Assembly (NCBI RefSeq): GCF_000277815.2
Contig: NC_018469.1
Span: 62,001 to 126,000 of the forward strand
Reading direction: 5' to 3'
Length of the DNA stretch: 64,000 nt
Source: Encephalitozoon hellem ATCC 50504
Taxonomy: Eukaryota > Microsporidia > Unikaryonidae
The translations under genes and the position numbers were made by a program. How positions within the stretch are numbered: position 1 is the stretch's first letter; each line of letters starts with the position of its first letter. Positions 53,006-62,500 of the stretch are shown in pieces. The notes under the pieces are model-generated. The model worked only from the letters and a program-made list of their open reading frames with translations. It was not told the DNA's origin and searched no databases.

Positions 53006-55072
53006 ATGTCATCGAAGCAAGAACCATCGGTAGAAGGAACTATAAAGGACAAGCACTCTGAGACACATGGATTTGAGGTTGATGTAAACCAAATGATGGA
53101 TACCATGATCAAGAGTGTGTACTCGTCGAAGGAGCTATTTCTTAGGGAGTTGGTATCTAACTCCAGTGATGCCTGTGACAAGCTCAAGGCGCTGTATTTC
53201 CAGCTGAAGGAGAAGGGATGCGAGCTTGATCCCGTTACATCTTTAGGGATTGAGATTATTCCAAACAAGGCCAACAGAATGTTAACGATCAAGGATAACG
53301 GGATTGGAATGACGAAGGCCGACCTGATGAACTTTATTGGGACGATTGCAAGCAGCGGAACGAAGAGATTTAGAGAGGAGATGAAGGAGAAGGGGAACTC
53401 TGCTGATGCCTCCAATCTGATTGGACAGTTTGGTCTTGGGTTCTATTCATCTTATCTTGTTGCTGAGAGGGTTGATGTGATAACAAAGCATCCCGAGGAC
53501 TCGGCGCTTGTCTGGACGTCTACTGGGAAGGACGAGTACACTATAGAGGAGTATGAGGGAGAGTCGTTTTCCCATGGGACCTCCATTGTGCTATACATCA
53601 AGGAGGGAGAAGAGGAGTTCCTTGATCCAAAGAGGATTAGTGAGATAGTGAAGAAGTACTCTCTATTTGTGTTCTATCCTATATACACATATGTTGAGAA
53701 GGAAGTTGAGGACACTGAGCAAAAGAAGGAGGAGGAAGAAGAAAAGGCTGTGGAAGAGACAAATGAGCCTAAGGTTGAAGAGGTGCAGGAGAAGAGGCTG
53801 AAGAAGGTCACGGAAAGAGAACAGATCAATGTTGAGAAGCCACTGTGGAAGAGAAATATAAAGGATGTTCCTGAGGAGGAGCTGAAGAGCTTCTATAAGA
53901 CCATTTCTGGGGACTGGGATGATTTCCTTGCAGTTGACTTCTGGCACATTGAGGGGCTCCTGTCTATCGAGCTTCTTATGTTTATTCCGAAGAGGGCAAG
54001 GTTTGACATGTTCAATAGGAATAAGAAGAACAACAACATCAAGCTGTACTGCAAGAATGTGTTCGTGACGGATGACTTTGGAGACGCCATTCCCGAGTGG
54101 ATGTCATTTGTCAGTGGTGTGGTGGCCTCTGACGACATTCCTATGAATATCAGCAGAGAGATGATTCAAGGGACAAATGTGATGAAGCTCGTCAAGAAGA
54201 CTCTTCCACAGAAGATCTTTGAGATGATAGGCAAGCTTGCACTGGATGTCGAGAAGTACAAGACATTCTACAAGGAGTTTGGAAACTGCCTGAAGATGGC
54301 CATTGGAGAGGCAAGCGAGGGGCAGCAGGACGGATACTCGAAGTGCCTTCGATACTTTACTACGAAGAGTGAGGAGGAGATGATATCTTTGGACACATAT
54401 GTGGAGAGGATGGCACCAAACCAGAAGCAGATATATGTGATAACAGGGCTTGGGAAAGACCAAGTTAAGTCAAACCCTGCTCTAGATGCATTCCAGAAGT
54501 ACGAGGTTATATACATGTACGATGTGATGGACGAAGTGATGCTCAGGGGGCTTAAGAAGTACAAAGGGCATGCCATACAAAGAATAACAAGCGAGGGAGT
54601 TGAGCTTCCCGAGGATGAGGAAAACAACGAGGAGGTTGTGAAGTCATTTGAGGAGTTCTGCAAGAAGGTGAAGGACGTTCTTTCCAGCAAGGTGGAGAAG
54701 GTCACTGTGAACCCGAGGCTTGTGAGTGTCCCTGCGGTTATATCTACCACTAAGTATTCTCTGTCTGGAACCATGGAAAACATAATGAAGTCCCAGCCTG
54801 TCACTGAGGCAAACCCATTTGCAGCAATGACGGCAGTCAGCAAGAAGATCTTCGAGCTAAATCCAAACCACAGGCTTGTCAAGAACCTCAAGGCACTCTT
54901 CGATAGCAACGAGATCGAGAAGATGAGTAAGATCTTAGAGCTGTTTTTCGAGACGGTTCTTATCCATAACGGATTTATGCTGTCTAATCCCAAGGAGTTC
55001 TGCGCCAATGTCTTTGACTTCCTCTGTTCCGAGGAGACAAAGTGTGAGGAACTTGTTGAGGAGGTTGAATAA
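53006..55072 (+). CDS. HSP90: HSP90 chaperone
   Basis: 688 aa. GHKL ATPase domain with KELFLRELVSNSSDACDKL, DNGIGMT and GQFGLGFYSSYLVAERV; an acidic linker (~232-260, KKEEEEEKAVEETNEP); middle domain with the catalytic-loop NISREMIQ; and a full C-terminal dimerisation domain. The last residues are EEVE, not the EEVD docking tag. Start CCACCAATTCCCTAGCAATTAATG, with AAATATTTAA before. The upstream TTTCTAGATTTTTCC is a weak heat-shock-element candidate. Confidence 0.97.
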   Translation: MSSKQEPSVEGTIKDKHSETHGFEVDVNQMMDTMIKSVYSSKELFLRELVSNSSDACDKLKALYFQLKEKGCELDPVTSLGIEIIPNKANRMLTIKDNGIGMTKADLMNFIGTIASSGTKRFREEMKEKGNSADASNLIGQFGLGFYSSYLVAERVDVITKHPEDSALVWTSTGKDEYTIEEYEGESFSHGTSIVLYIKEGEEEFLDPKRISEIVKKYSLFVFYPIYTYVEKEVEDTEQKKEEEEEKAVEETNEPKVEEVQEKRLKKVTEREQINVEKPLWKRNIKDVPEEELKSFYKTISGDWDDFLAVDFWHIEGLLSIELLMFIPKRARFDMFNRNKKNNNIKLYCKNVFVTDDFGDAIPEWMSFVSGVVASDDIPMNISREMIQGTNVMKLVKKTLPQKIFEMIGKLALDVEKYKTFYKEFGNCLKMAIGEASEGQQDGYSKCLRYFTTKSEEEMISLDTYVERMAPNQKQIYVITGLGKDQVKSNPALDAFQKYEVIYMYDVMDEVMLRGLKKYKGHAIQRITSEGVELPEDEENNEEVVKSFEEFCKKVKDVLSSKVEKVTVNPRLVSVPAVISTTKYSLSGTMENIMKSQPVTEANPFAAMTAVSKKIFELNPNHRLVKNLKALFDSNEIEKMSKILELFFETVLIHNGFMLSNPKEFCANVFDFLCSEETKCEELVEEVE

Positions 55073-55137
55073 TGCCATTAAATAGTTCTTTTTAGCTTTA
55101 TGGATGTCTATAATTGATCCAAAAAAATTACCCAGAG

Positions 55138-57645
55138 ATGGAGACGAAGTTGTGTGAAAGTGCTTCTAAAGTCCTGGGTGCAATAAGACAGACGATTGCC
55201 TCTGAAAGGATGGAGGGCACGCCGGAAAACATTGTCAATGCAGCAATATGCACGTTTCTGGAAATGATTAGGAGAAACGACCACTCAAAAGTGCAGGAGC
55301 TTCTTCAGATAATTCTTGCGCATAAGAACTACATTTCCGAAGAAAACAGCGGCGAGCTGATCAGAAGAGTTCTTTTTTCCTTCAAGGAGAAGAAGATCTA
55401 CCTCCAGGGATTCCGCATAATCAAGAACTTCATAAAGAATGGGAGATATCATATGCAGCATTTCAGAATTCTTGTGGAGGAGTGCTTTGGAAGAAAGGGA
55501 TTTAAGACAAGATCGGTGGAGCTGGCGAAGAGGTATTTGGAGATAGGGGAGTTCAAGAGGGAGCTCCTTGAGTACATCTCCAAGCTCAGGAGCGTTGACC
55601 AGATAAGACACATTAACTGTTTTTTTGATTCGATCATGGAAGAGGTTGGCGTGGAGTCGAAGCTTGACGAGTTTGTGGGCCCGGATCTTTTCAACAGAAT
55701 TGAGCCTGAAGAAGCTAGAGAGCTGTATTCCGAATGCTGTGACCTTCTCTACAACTATACACTAGAAAAGATGAAGGCACCCGAGCCCGATGAAAGGGTC
55801 TTTGAGTACATAATGAAGAAGCTTTTGATACTCTTTGAAGTCTCTCTTCCTAGAGGAGGAAAGCTCCTGAAGATATTCTCGCTGTTGGCGGAGAAGGACT
55901 TGGTCATTTCTTTAAGGACCGGGATGCATCTGATGAGGCTTGACGGCAACCTCAAAAAGGAAGTTGTGAAGGAGATATGTGAGGCGAAGTTGAAGAACGA
56001 CCAAATATACGAGTTTATTAGGTCCATCAGGCACATTCTTGTCCCTGAGTTCATGGACTTGATAAGGCATATGGCAAGGTGTTTTGTGGAAGGAGATGAT
56101 AGATACCGATTTTCGCTTGGAGCCATTGCAGGGATTATAGGGCTGGAAGACTTGTTCTTAGTGCTGGAGGACATTCCTATAGAAATGGGGGCATGGGCAC
56201 CCATCATTAGGTGTTCTTCGAATGGAGACATATCATTCTTCATAAAGCTATACAATGAGATAGAGGAAACGAAGGGAGCGGGTTCCATAGATAAGACCAT
56301 CCTTCTGAACTGTCTTCCCGCATTCTGTAACTATGGGACAGACCGCAACAATTCAATCAAGGCGCTTCTTCAGATAATGAAGGCCAACATGGCCAACATG
56401 AATGTCTTTAGCTCTATCTGCACAGGACTAAGAAAACTAATACATTCCCACGAGAATAATATCAAAAACAGCTTAATTCTTAGAAGTCCTATTCCACTAG
56501 ACGAGTCGCAAAGAATTCTCTCTTCAATTCAGGAGTCTGCAATCGCCTTGGATATTCTTTCGATGGCATTGACAAGAAGCTCTGATGAGCTAGACCAAAC
56601 TCTGTTTAAACTACTGGAAACGAACGACTTCGGGGTTTCGCACAGGATATTCCAATACATTCTTCTCTATCCACAGATCGAGTCGGTTTCATTCGGGAGC
56701 TGGAACCTCGCGGGAATTTCTGATGCATTGAAGGTTGCAAGATACTTTGTCCCAACGATGGGGTGCGACTTTGAGTTCTACAGCAAGCTCATGGAGCTTT
56801 CTCTTTCTGAGGACGGATGTGTTCAGAAAAGGTCGTATCAGCTGCTCTATTACATGAAGCAGTACCAAAAGATTGATCTGTGCATCTGCGACACGCTTTT
56901 CTCGCACGAGATTGACGAGAAGACGAGGGATTGCTCGCAGAAGTGGCGAATTTCTCTCATCTATTCCATTTACACGATGGGATGCAAGTGCTTCCCAAGC
57001 AGGAAGAAGGAGTATCTCAACAAAATGCTCCCAATGCTTATTATAGGGCTGAAGACAGGAAATGCAAAGACCAAAAGGATCTGCTCGGAAAACCTGGAGG
57101 AGCTTGTATCTGGATTCTGTGGCCCAGACTTCGACTTCTATTTGAGGCTGGTAACTGCTGGGATGGGGTCTGAGAATGTGGTTCTTAGGTGTGGGATACT
57201 AGAGGCGTCTGTCCTGCTGATGGAAAACCATAAGGAAAGACTCCCGCAAGAGTTCATCCAGTCTATATACGACGCATGTCTATGCACAAGCAAGCTTGGG
57301 AGAGAAGTTGTTCCACATGTTCTCAAGCTTCTGAGCATCCTTGTTGAAATGTACCCAACGAATCTTCAAGGATGCCTCGATACATTGGAGTTGTATGCAG
57401 ATAGGTTTAGAAGAAGACACTCCAAAGACATCCAATCCATCGTGCTAAAGCTCATGAACAGAGATGTAGAAGTCCCAAAGAGCCTCAAAGCTCTCCTAAA
57501 GGAAAAGAGGATAAGAAGGCCTTTGCCAACCCTGCAGATAACAAAGAAAAACGATGTGATGATCACACAAGAAAAGAAGAAGCAAAGCAGTACATTTGTC
57601 AGGCATAGGAAAACAATAGGGAAGAACAAAAAGCACAAGAAATAA
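55138..57645 (+). CDS. RRP12: RRP12-like HEAT-repeat ribosome biogenesis protein
   Basis: 835 aa from the ATG at 55138 (TACCCAGAGATG; the frame is open to a TTG eight codons earlier). Helical repeats throughout; LNKMLPMLIIGLKTGNAKTK and the late segment YADRFRRRHSKDIQSIVLK resemble Rrp12, and the tail is Lys-rich (KTIGKNKKHKK). Rrp12 helps export and mature pre-40S and pre-60S particles; yeast Rrp12 is 1228 aa. Other HEAT proteins are possible. Confidence 0.55.
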   Translation: METKLCESASKVLGAIRQTIASERMEGTPENIVNAAICTFLEMIRRNDHSKVQELLQIILAHKNYISEENSGELIRRVLFSFKEKKIYLQGFRIIKNFIKNGRYHMQHFRILVEECFGRKGFKTRSVELAKRYLEIGEFKRELLEYISKLRSVDQIRHINCFFDSIMEEVGVESKLDEFVGPDLFNRIEPEEARELYSECCDLLYNYTLEKMKAPEPDERVFEYIMKKLLILFEVSLPRGGKLLKIFSLLAEKDLVISLRTGMHLMRLDGNLKKEVVKEICEAKLKNDQIYEFIRSIRHILVPEFMDLIRHMARCFVEGDDRYRFSLGAIAGIIGLEDLFLVLEDIPIEMGAWAPIIRCSSNGDISFFIKLYNEIEETKGAGSIDKTILLNCLPAFCNYGTDRNNSIKALLQIMKANMANMNVFSSICTGLRKLIHSHENNIKNSLILRSPIPLDESQRILSSIQESAIALDILSMALTRSSDELDQTLFKLLETNDFGVSHRIFQYILLYPQIESVSFGSWNLAGISDALKVARYFVPTMGCDFEFYSKLMELSLSEDGCVQKRSYQLLYYMKQYQKIDLCICDTLFSHEIDEKTRDCSQKWRISLIYSIYTMGCKCFPSRKKEYLNKMLPMLIIGLKTGNAKTKRICSENLEELVSGFCGPDFDFYLRLVTAGMGSENVVLRCGILEASVLLMENHKERLPQEFIQSIYDACLCTSKLGREVVPHVLKLLSILVEMYPTNLQGCLDTLELYADRFRRRHSKDIQSIVLKLMNRDVEVPKSLKALLKEKRIRRPLPTLQITKKNDVMITQEKKKQSSTFVRHRKTIGKNKKHKK

Positions 57646-57702
57646 AATCTCAGCATTATTCCTTTAAGAGGATTCTATTTAATTCTTTATTTGTCTTGTC
57701 AG

Positions 57703-59511
57703 CTATGCATAGGATCTTATAAAGTTGAGCTCTTCATCAAAGCTATCTTCGTAGTCTACACCAGGGGGCTCCACACCGATACTCTCGCAGAAGTTGGAGA
57801 AAAGAATCCTCAGGTCAAGAGAATCCTCAGAATCTACACAAGCCCTGACTATGGGGAAGTATTGCCTTTGGATGTCTATAGGCATCTTTTGAAGAAGTAT
57901 TATAATGATTTTACACTTAAAGCAAGTGTCTATCTCAAGTCTGAATGCCTTGTCGATAAGACGGGGCCATTTATCCTTTCTCTCAAGTAACATAAGACTT
58001 GAATAGAGCCTGCCAAGAGCAATGCATTTATGCCTTGAATGCACGTACATGATCTCGATGCTAGAAAGCACCACCTCTATCATTTGCACCTGCACTCCAG
58101 CCCTGTGGACAAGAGATGCTAAAAAATCGATGTCCTCAAAGGCCCACGGGTGCAGGAAGATTGTCACAAGCGTAGCCTTGCTTCTGACGAGGCGAGTCCA
58201 TATAGGAGAACCTTCACTGAACACTTCTTTTCTAAAGAAATGCCTGAAAAATCCCCTATAGTCGGCATTGAGCATCGTTTGTGAGGGCGAGAAGACCCTT
58301 GAAAGACAATTATTTGCATGTATAAAATCAGTCTTCGAAGTTTTGTAGTTTCTGATTCTTTCAATAAACTCCCGGATCCTATGGTTGGTCGACTCGTTCA
58401 AGAGAAAGTATCTTCCTATTCCGTTGAGGCAGGCACAATATGCCTCAATATTCCTGACCTTGAAGAGATAGTCAAGAAGTCCAAACATCTCATCGGCAGA
58501 GGCCTCTTTAAACTTGCACATCTCAGATATAAGCAAGCAGTTGGACACCACGTCGTTGTGGCCGATGCTCTTCGACTGGTATATTTCTTTGAAGAGTGCG
58601 GACACAACCTTTCTTCCAATGCCTCCCATGCTTTTCAATATCCTGGCTATAGGCGTTATAAAGTTTGGGTTGAGCTTCAGCTGTATAATCGCAGAGATTA
58701 TCTCCTTCTGATTGCTTGCATTTTTTATACATCTTGATAATGCATCCAGCTTTTCTGAGTCTCCTGAATGTATGATAATATAGTCCCTTATCTCCTTCGC
58801 ATCGAGACTTCCAGAATAGCATTCTAGCGAGCTCGTGCGCCCAGTATAGTAGTGGAACTCCTCATCCTCCACACCAATCATTTTCTTGAAGCCGTCGCCT
58901 TTCCCATGAACTTCTATGCCAAGAGATCTGGCCATTTCTGCAAGCTTTTCGTCATCTTCAATAGCCAGTGGCTCCACCTTATTGGCTTGGATTGTAATTT
59001 CGGCCTGTATTGCATCGTCCTTGTAACTCTCTTTCATGTACCAAAGAAAAAGGACTCTGGGCCTCACGTCCATCTTGCTGCACAGGTCCTTGATGAGGCC
59101 TTCTCTCCATCCCTCCTTTCCAGTCGTTTCTCTGGTTAGAGTCTGCAGATCGAAGAAATAGGCTGCAAGCCAATATCTTTCTGCGTCTTGTATTCCGTGG
59201 CTTATGGCCTTTCCAAGTTCATTTGTAAGCTGTCTCGCAAAGTCGCCGCATGCCACAAGTGCAGATGTGACACGGACAACATTCTTTATGTCGTTTTCCG
59301 ACTGCACTTTCGTCAGAAGTAATGAGGAAACTATTTCAGAGGTAAACTTGCTCATGTCCTCCAGAGCAAGATCATTTCTGATGGCATCTACATCCTCAGA
59401 GCTTATGTTCTTCAGCTTCTTTATGATCGAAAGCTTCTTTTTAAGAGGTGAGTTTCGCTTTCTTGCAACACCAGATCCACCTAGGACCTTAAGTTCATCT
59501 TGCCAGTTCAT
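57703..59511 (-). CDS. UPF2: UPF2/NMD2-like MIF4G protein
   Basis: 602 aa. Start GCTCCCCTTGCATG. Helical, with MIF4G-like character: KKLKNISSEDVDAIRNDL, ALVACGDFARQLTNELGKAI, FHYYTGRTSSLECYS and GIGRKVVSALFKEIYQ. The pattern resembles Upf2, the bridge between UPF1 and UPF3 in nonsense-mediated decay. Identification is tentative; it could be another MIF4G scaffold. Confidence 0.45.
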   Translation of the reverse strand: MNWQDELKVLGGSGVARKRNSPLKKKLSIIKKLKNISSEDVDAIRNDLALEDMSKFTSEIVSSLLLTKVQSENDIKNVVRVTSALVACGDFARQLTNELGKAISHGIQDAERYWLAAYFFDLQTLTRETTGKEGWREGLIKDLCSKMDVRPRVLFLWYMKESYKDDAIQAEITIQANKVEPLAIEDDEKLAEMARSLGIEVHGKGDGFKKMIGVEDEEFHYYTGRTSSLECYSGSLDAKEIRDYIIIHSGDSEKLDALSRCIKNASNQKEIISAIIQLKLNPNFITPIARILKSMGGIGRKVVSALFKEIYQSKSIGHNDVVSNCLLISEMCKFKEASADEMFGLLDYLFKVRNIEAYCACLNGIGRYFLLNESTNHRIREFIERIRNYKTSKTDFIHANNCLSRVFSPSQTMLNADYRGFFRHFFRKEVFSEGSPIWTRLVRSKATLVTIFLHPWAFEDIDFLASLVHRAGVQVQMIEVVLSSIEIMYVHSRHKCIALGRLYSSLMLLERKDKWPRLIDKAFRLEIDTCFKCKIIIILLQKMPIDIQRQYFPIVRACVDSEDSLDLRILFSNFCESIGVEPPGVDYEDSFDEELNFIRSYA

Positions 59512-59570
59512 GCAAGGGGAGCATCTATTCGGCGATTTATTACGCTTCGGATCTCCTCGAGCCCTTGGAT

Positions 59571-62500
59571 ATGAACCGTGGTTACTTGAAGAATCTTTAT
59601 CTCCAGCAGCTAGAGACAGGACGATATTCAGATGTGTTTAGAGAAAGCTTGCAGAGCATAGTGTCCATGAAAATAATGAACACAGTCATGTCCCTTGCAG
59701 CAAAGGACGATGAAGAGGCACCGTTTATGGATCTTCTAGAGTTAATTCTTCGGAATCTTGAAAGCAATGTTGTATTTTATGAGAAGTTCAGGAAGTCGAA
59801 CTTCCATCTTCTTCTATTTGAAAGACCATTGAGGATGGAGAGCTACACCAAGCTGAAGGCCATCTACGATAAAGTTGGGGCAAGGAGAGTTAGCCCAGGA
59901 TTCGAGCATACAGAATTTCTCAGCAAAAACTTTTATAACTACTGCCTGTACAAGCACGCGTATGGTGACTATCAGTTTGATCTTGAGTTGGATGTAAGAG
60001 GACTGGGCCCTGTGGAGATGAATCTTTTCAAGAGTCTCCTCAAGATGGTATGCATCGAAAATAGAGAGAACGAGCATCTTGCCAATTATATAAAGACTCT
60101 TCCTATTGACAAGGACGTTTTTCTTGCAATAGTCATGCCAAGCATCAAAATAGATGACTCCAAGATTTCTCCCGAAGACGTGTTCCTTGTGCACCCCTTC
60201 CAGGTCAGAGGCTCTGATCCAAAGCGGTTTGTAAAGCCATTTCTGTGCAACCTGAATTTTCACGAGGGCGCTTGCAGGGTCTGCAGCAGGCAAATACTGA
60301 AATCTGACTTTGAGGAGATCAGTTGTGAGGAGTACATAAGCATCATAGATGGAAATATCGAGGAAATATGCTTCGGGGTAAGCCATTGGGAGAGGATGAG
60401 AACGTCTCGTATGCTTACAGTTATCCTCAGGGCCTTGTTCAAGGAGCCTAGAGACCTTGAATGCTATAGATGCCTGAAGTACTTTTGGATAGAGGAGAGA
60501 AGTGAGATGGAAGATGTGATGGTGAGGTTTCTAAGATATGCAGCCAGTAGGCTGAGCATTGAAGACGTCCAGATATCCATTAAGATGTTCCCTTTTACGA
60601 AGCACACGCCAAGAATAATCTTTGCTTATTTTGTTATTCTGTTTGAAGGCTTTCTGAAGTACTCTTCAAATCCATTTCTAAGAAATGTGGTAAAGAACAT
60701 AGCATCAAGGAGCAAAAGCAGGTTTATGAAGATAAGAGCAATGATATTTGAATACTGCTTGAAGAGAAATTTCGAGTCCCCATCACATGCGAAAGAAAAT
60801 GCAAGCAACAGAAAAAAAGGAGATGGCAGATTTGTAAAGAAAGGCTCAAATGAAATGCAGGAGAATGAGCTTGAAAGCATGCTTGGTCCACTGTCCGAAT
60901 TTTTTGACGAGGAGTGCCAAGCATTCGTTAGGAACAACATGTTTTATATATATCCCATGATGTACTCATCTCTTCCTTGCAGTGCCTCAGATGTTACGTT
61001 CACTCAGGCCAACATCCATTTCCTGATCATATCTCTTTTCCTTCAGGGAGAAGAAGACAAAATAGAGGAAATGGGATATGGGAAAGACGAGCTATGTGCG
61101 ATGGGGGTAGATGTGATTGTGCCGCTTCTATGCAACGGTTACTTCAAATATGATGTCTTGAAGAGGTTTTTTGGAGATGTCCAAAAATACATAGGCAGGC
61201 ATCTTCCAAGATTCTTGTTTGTACTAAAGAAAGTGTATGTTGAAAGGCCTTTTGAGCTTCAGGTATGCGTGTTTAAAGTTCTGAAGTGTATTATAGAGGC
61301 CATTTCTGGAAACGTGAAAATGCTGTTCAATTACCTGTTTCCATTTATCGAGTTTTTCATGAGGAAGCATGAAGATACGTGTGGGACGGACTGTAAGATG
61401 ATTTTCATTGAATACTATTCATCGTTCTTTGAGAATGACTGTCTTATTCGGAACATGCCGAGGATATTCCCGTATTTGGACATTGATAAGATAATCAGGT
61501 GGAGCAATGCAAAGAATGAAAATGATTGCCTGGATATAGTTGCGGGGCTTTTGGATGCCAGAGGGCACTTTCCTCAGGAAACATCTACCTTGAAGGCGGT
61601 TGAATTCCTCACAAGGACATTTGGCGGTTCCGAAGGGGCAGAAGGGTTTGATGAGGAGACCTTTGTGGAGAATATTCTTGTACGGTTTTTTAAGAGTCAG
61701 ACATTTAGGGCAAAGATTGGAAATGTCTATAGAGGACTTGTTGGGGCAGGTAACGATGCTGCATTCATGATTGGATGTATATCCCAAGGGTTTCTGGAAC
61801 AGGGAGGGCTTCCTTCTGTCTGTGACATCCCTGTTATTGAATGCACCCCAGAGGCGATAGCCAGGGTGATGATCGAGAAGTATCTATCTGAGATAGATCC
61901 TGAAAAGCAAGATTTGTATTTTTTCATAATACAGGAGGGGCTAAGGTTTATTAAAGAGCCCCTGAGTGAGAGGATAGAGGAGATTGTTGAGCAGTTTAGA
62001 AGCACGCAATACCTCTACAAGCATGTTCCTTCGCATCCGGTTGAGAAGGTGTATGAGAAGACATATTCCTTTAAGAAGTTTCTTGAACGGCTCTATCGGT
62101 ATTCTCTTAGAGAGGTTGAGAAGACCGGCATGAATGATTATTTCAACCTTCTCAAATACGGAGACCTGCTTGACACCCAATTTCTGGAGTTTCACTGTTT
62201 ATGCCTGGCAAGGCTAGCTTTGGATATGGGTGATGGAAAGATCCTTGACGTGGCCAGGAGCATAGCCTCTGATTTGCAAGGGGGAGTGGATAGAAGAATT
62301 GCAAGGTTTGTCTTGAAGCTGCACAGGTTTACAAATGGAAAGCACATTTCTGATCAGGAGATCCTTAGGATATCAATCTTTCTCAAAGACCATTACAGCT
62401 CTGCTCAGGTTTTGGAGAAGATGATAAGAAAGGAGAGAAAGAGAGAGCTTTTCGACATTCTGCAATACTGTTACTACTCTGTCAAGGACTATGATAAGGT

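Noticed and set aside
54268..55008. 246-residue open frame antisense to HSP90
   Set aside because: Lies entirely within the HSP90 C-terminal coding region; Ser/Phe-rich composition is typical of the antisense of a charged protein and no start signal is present.
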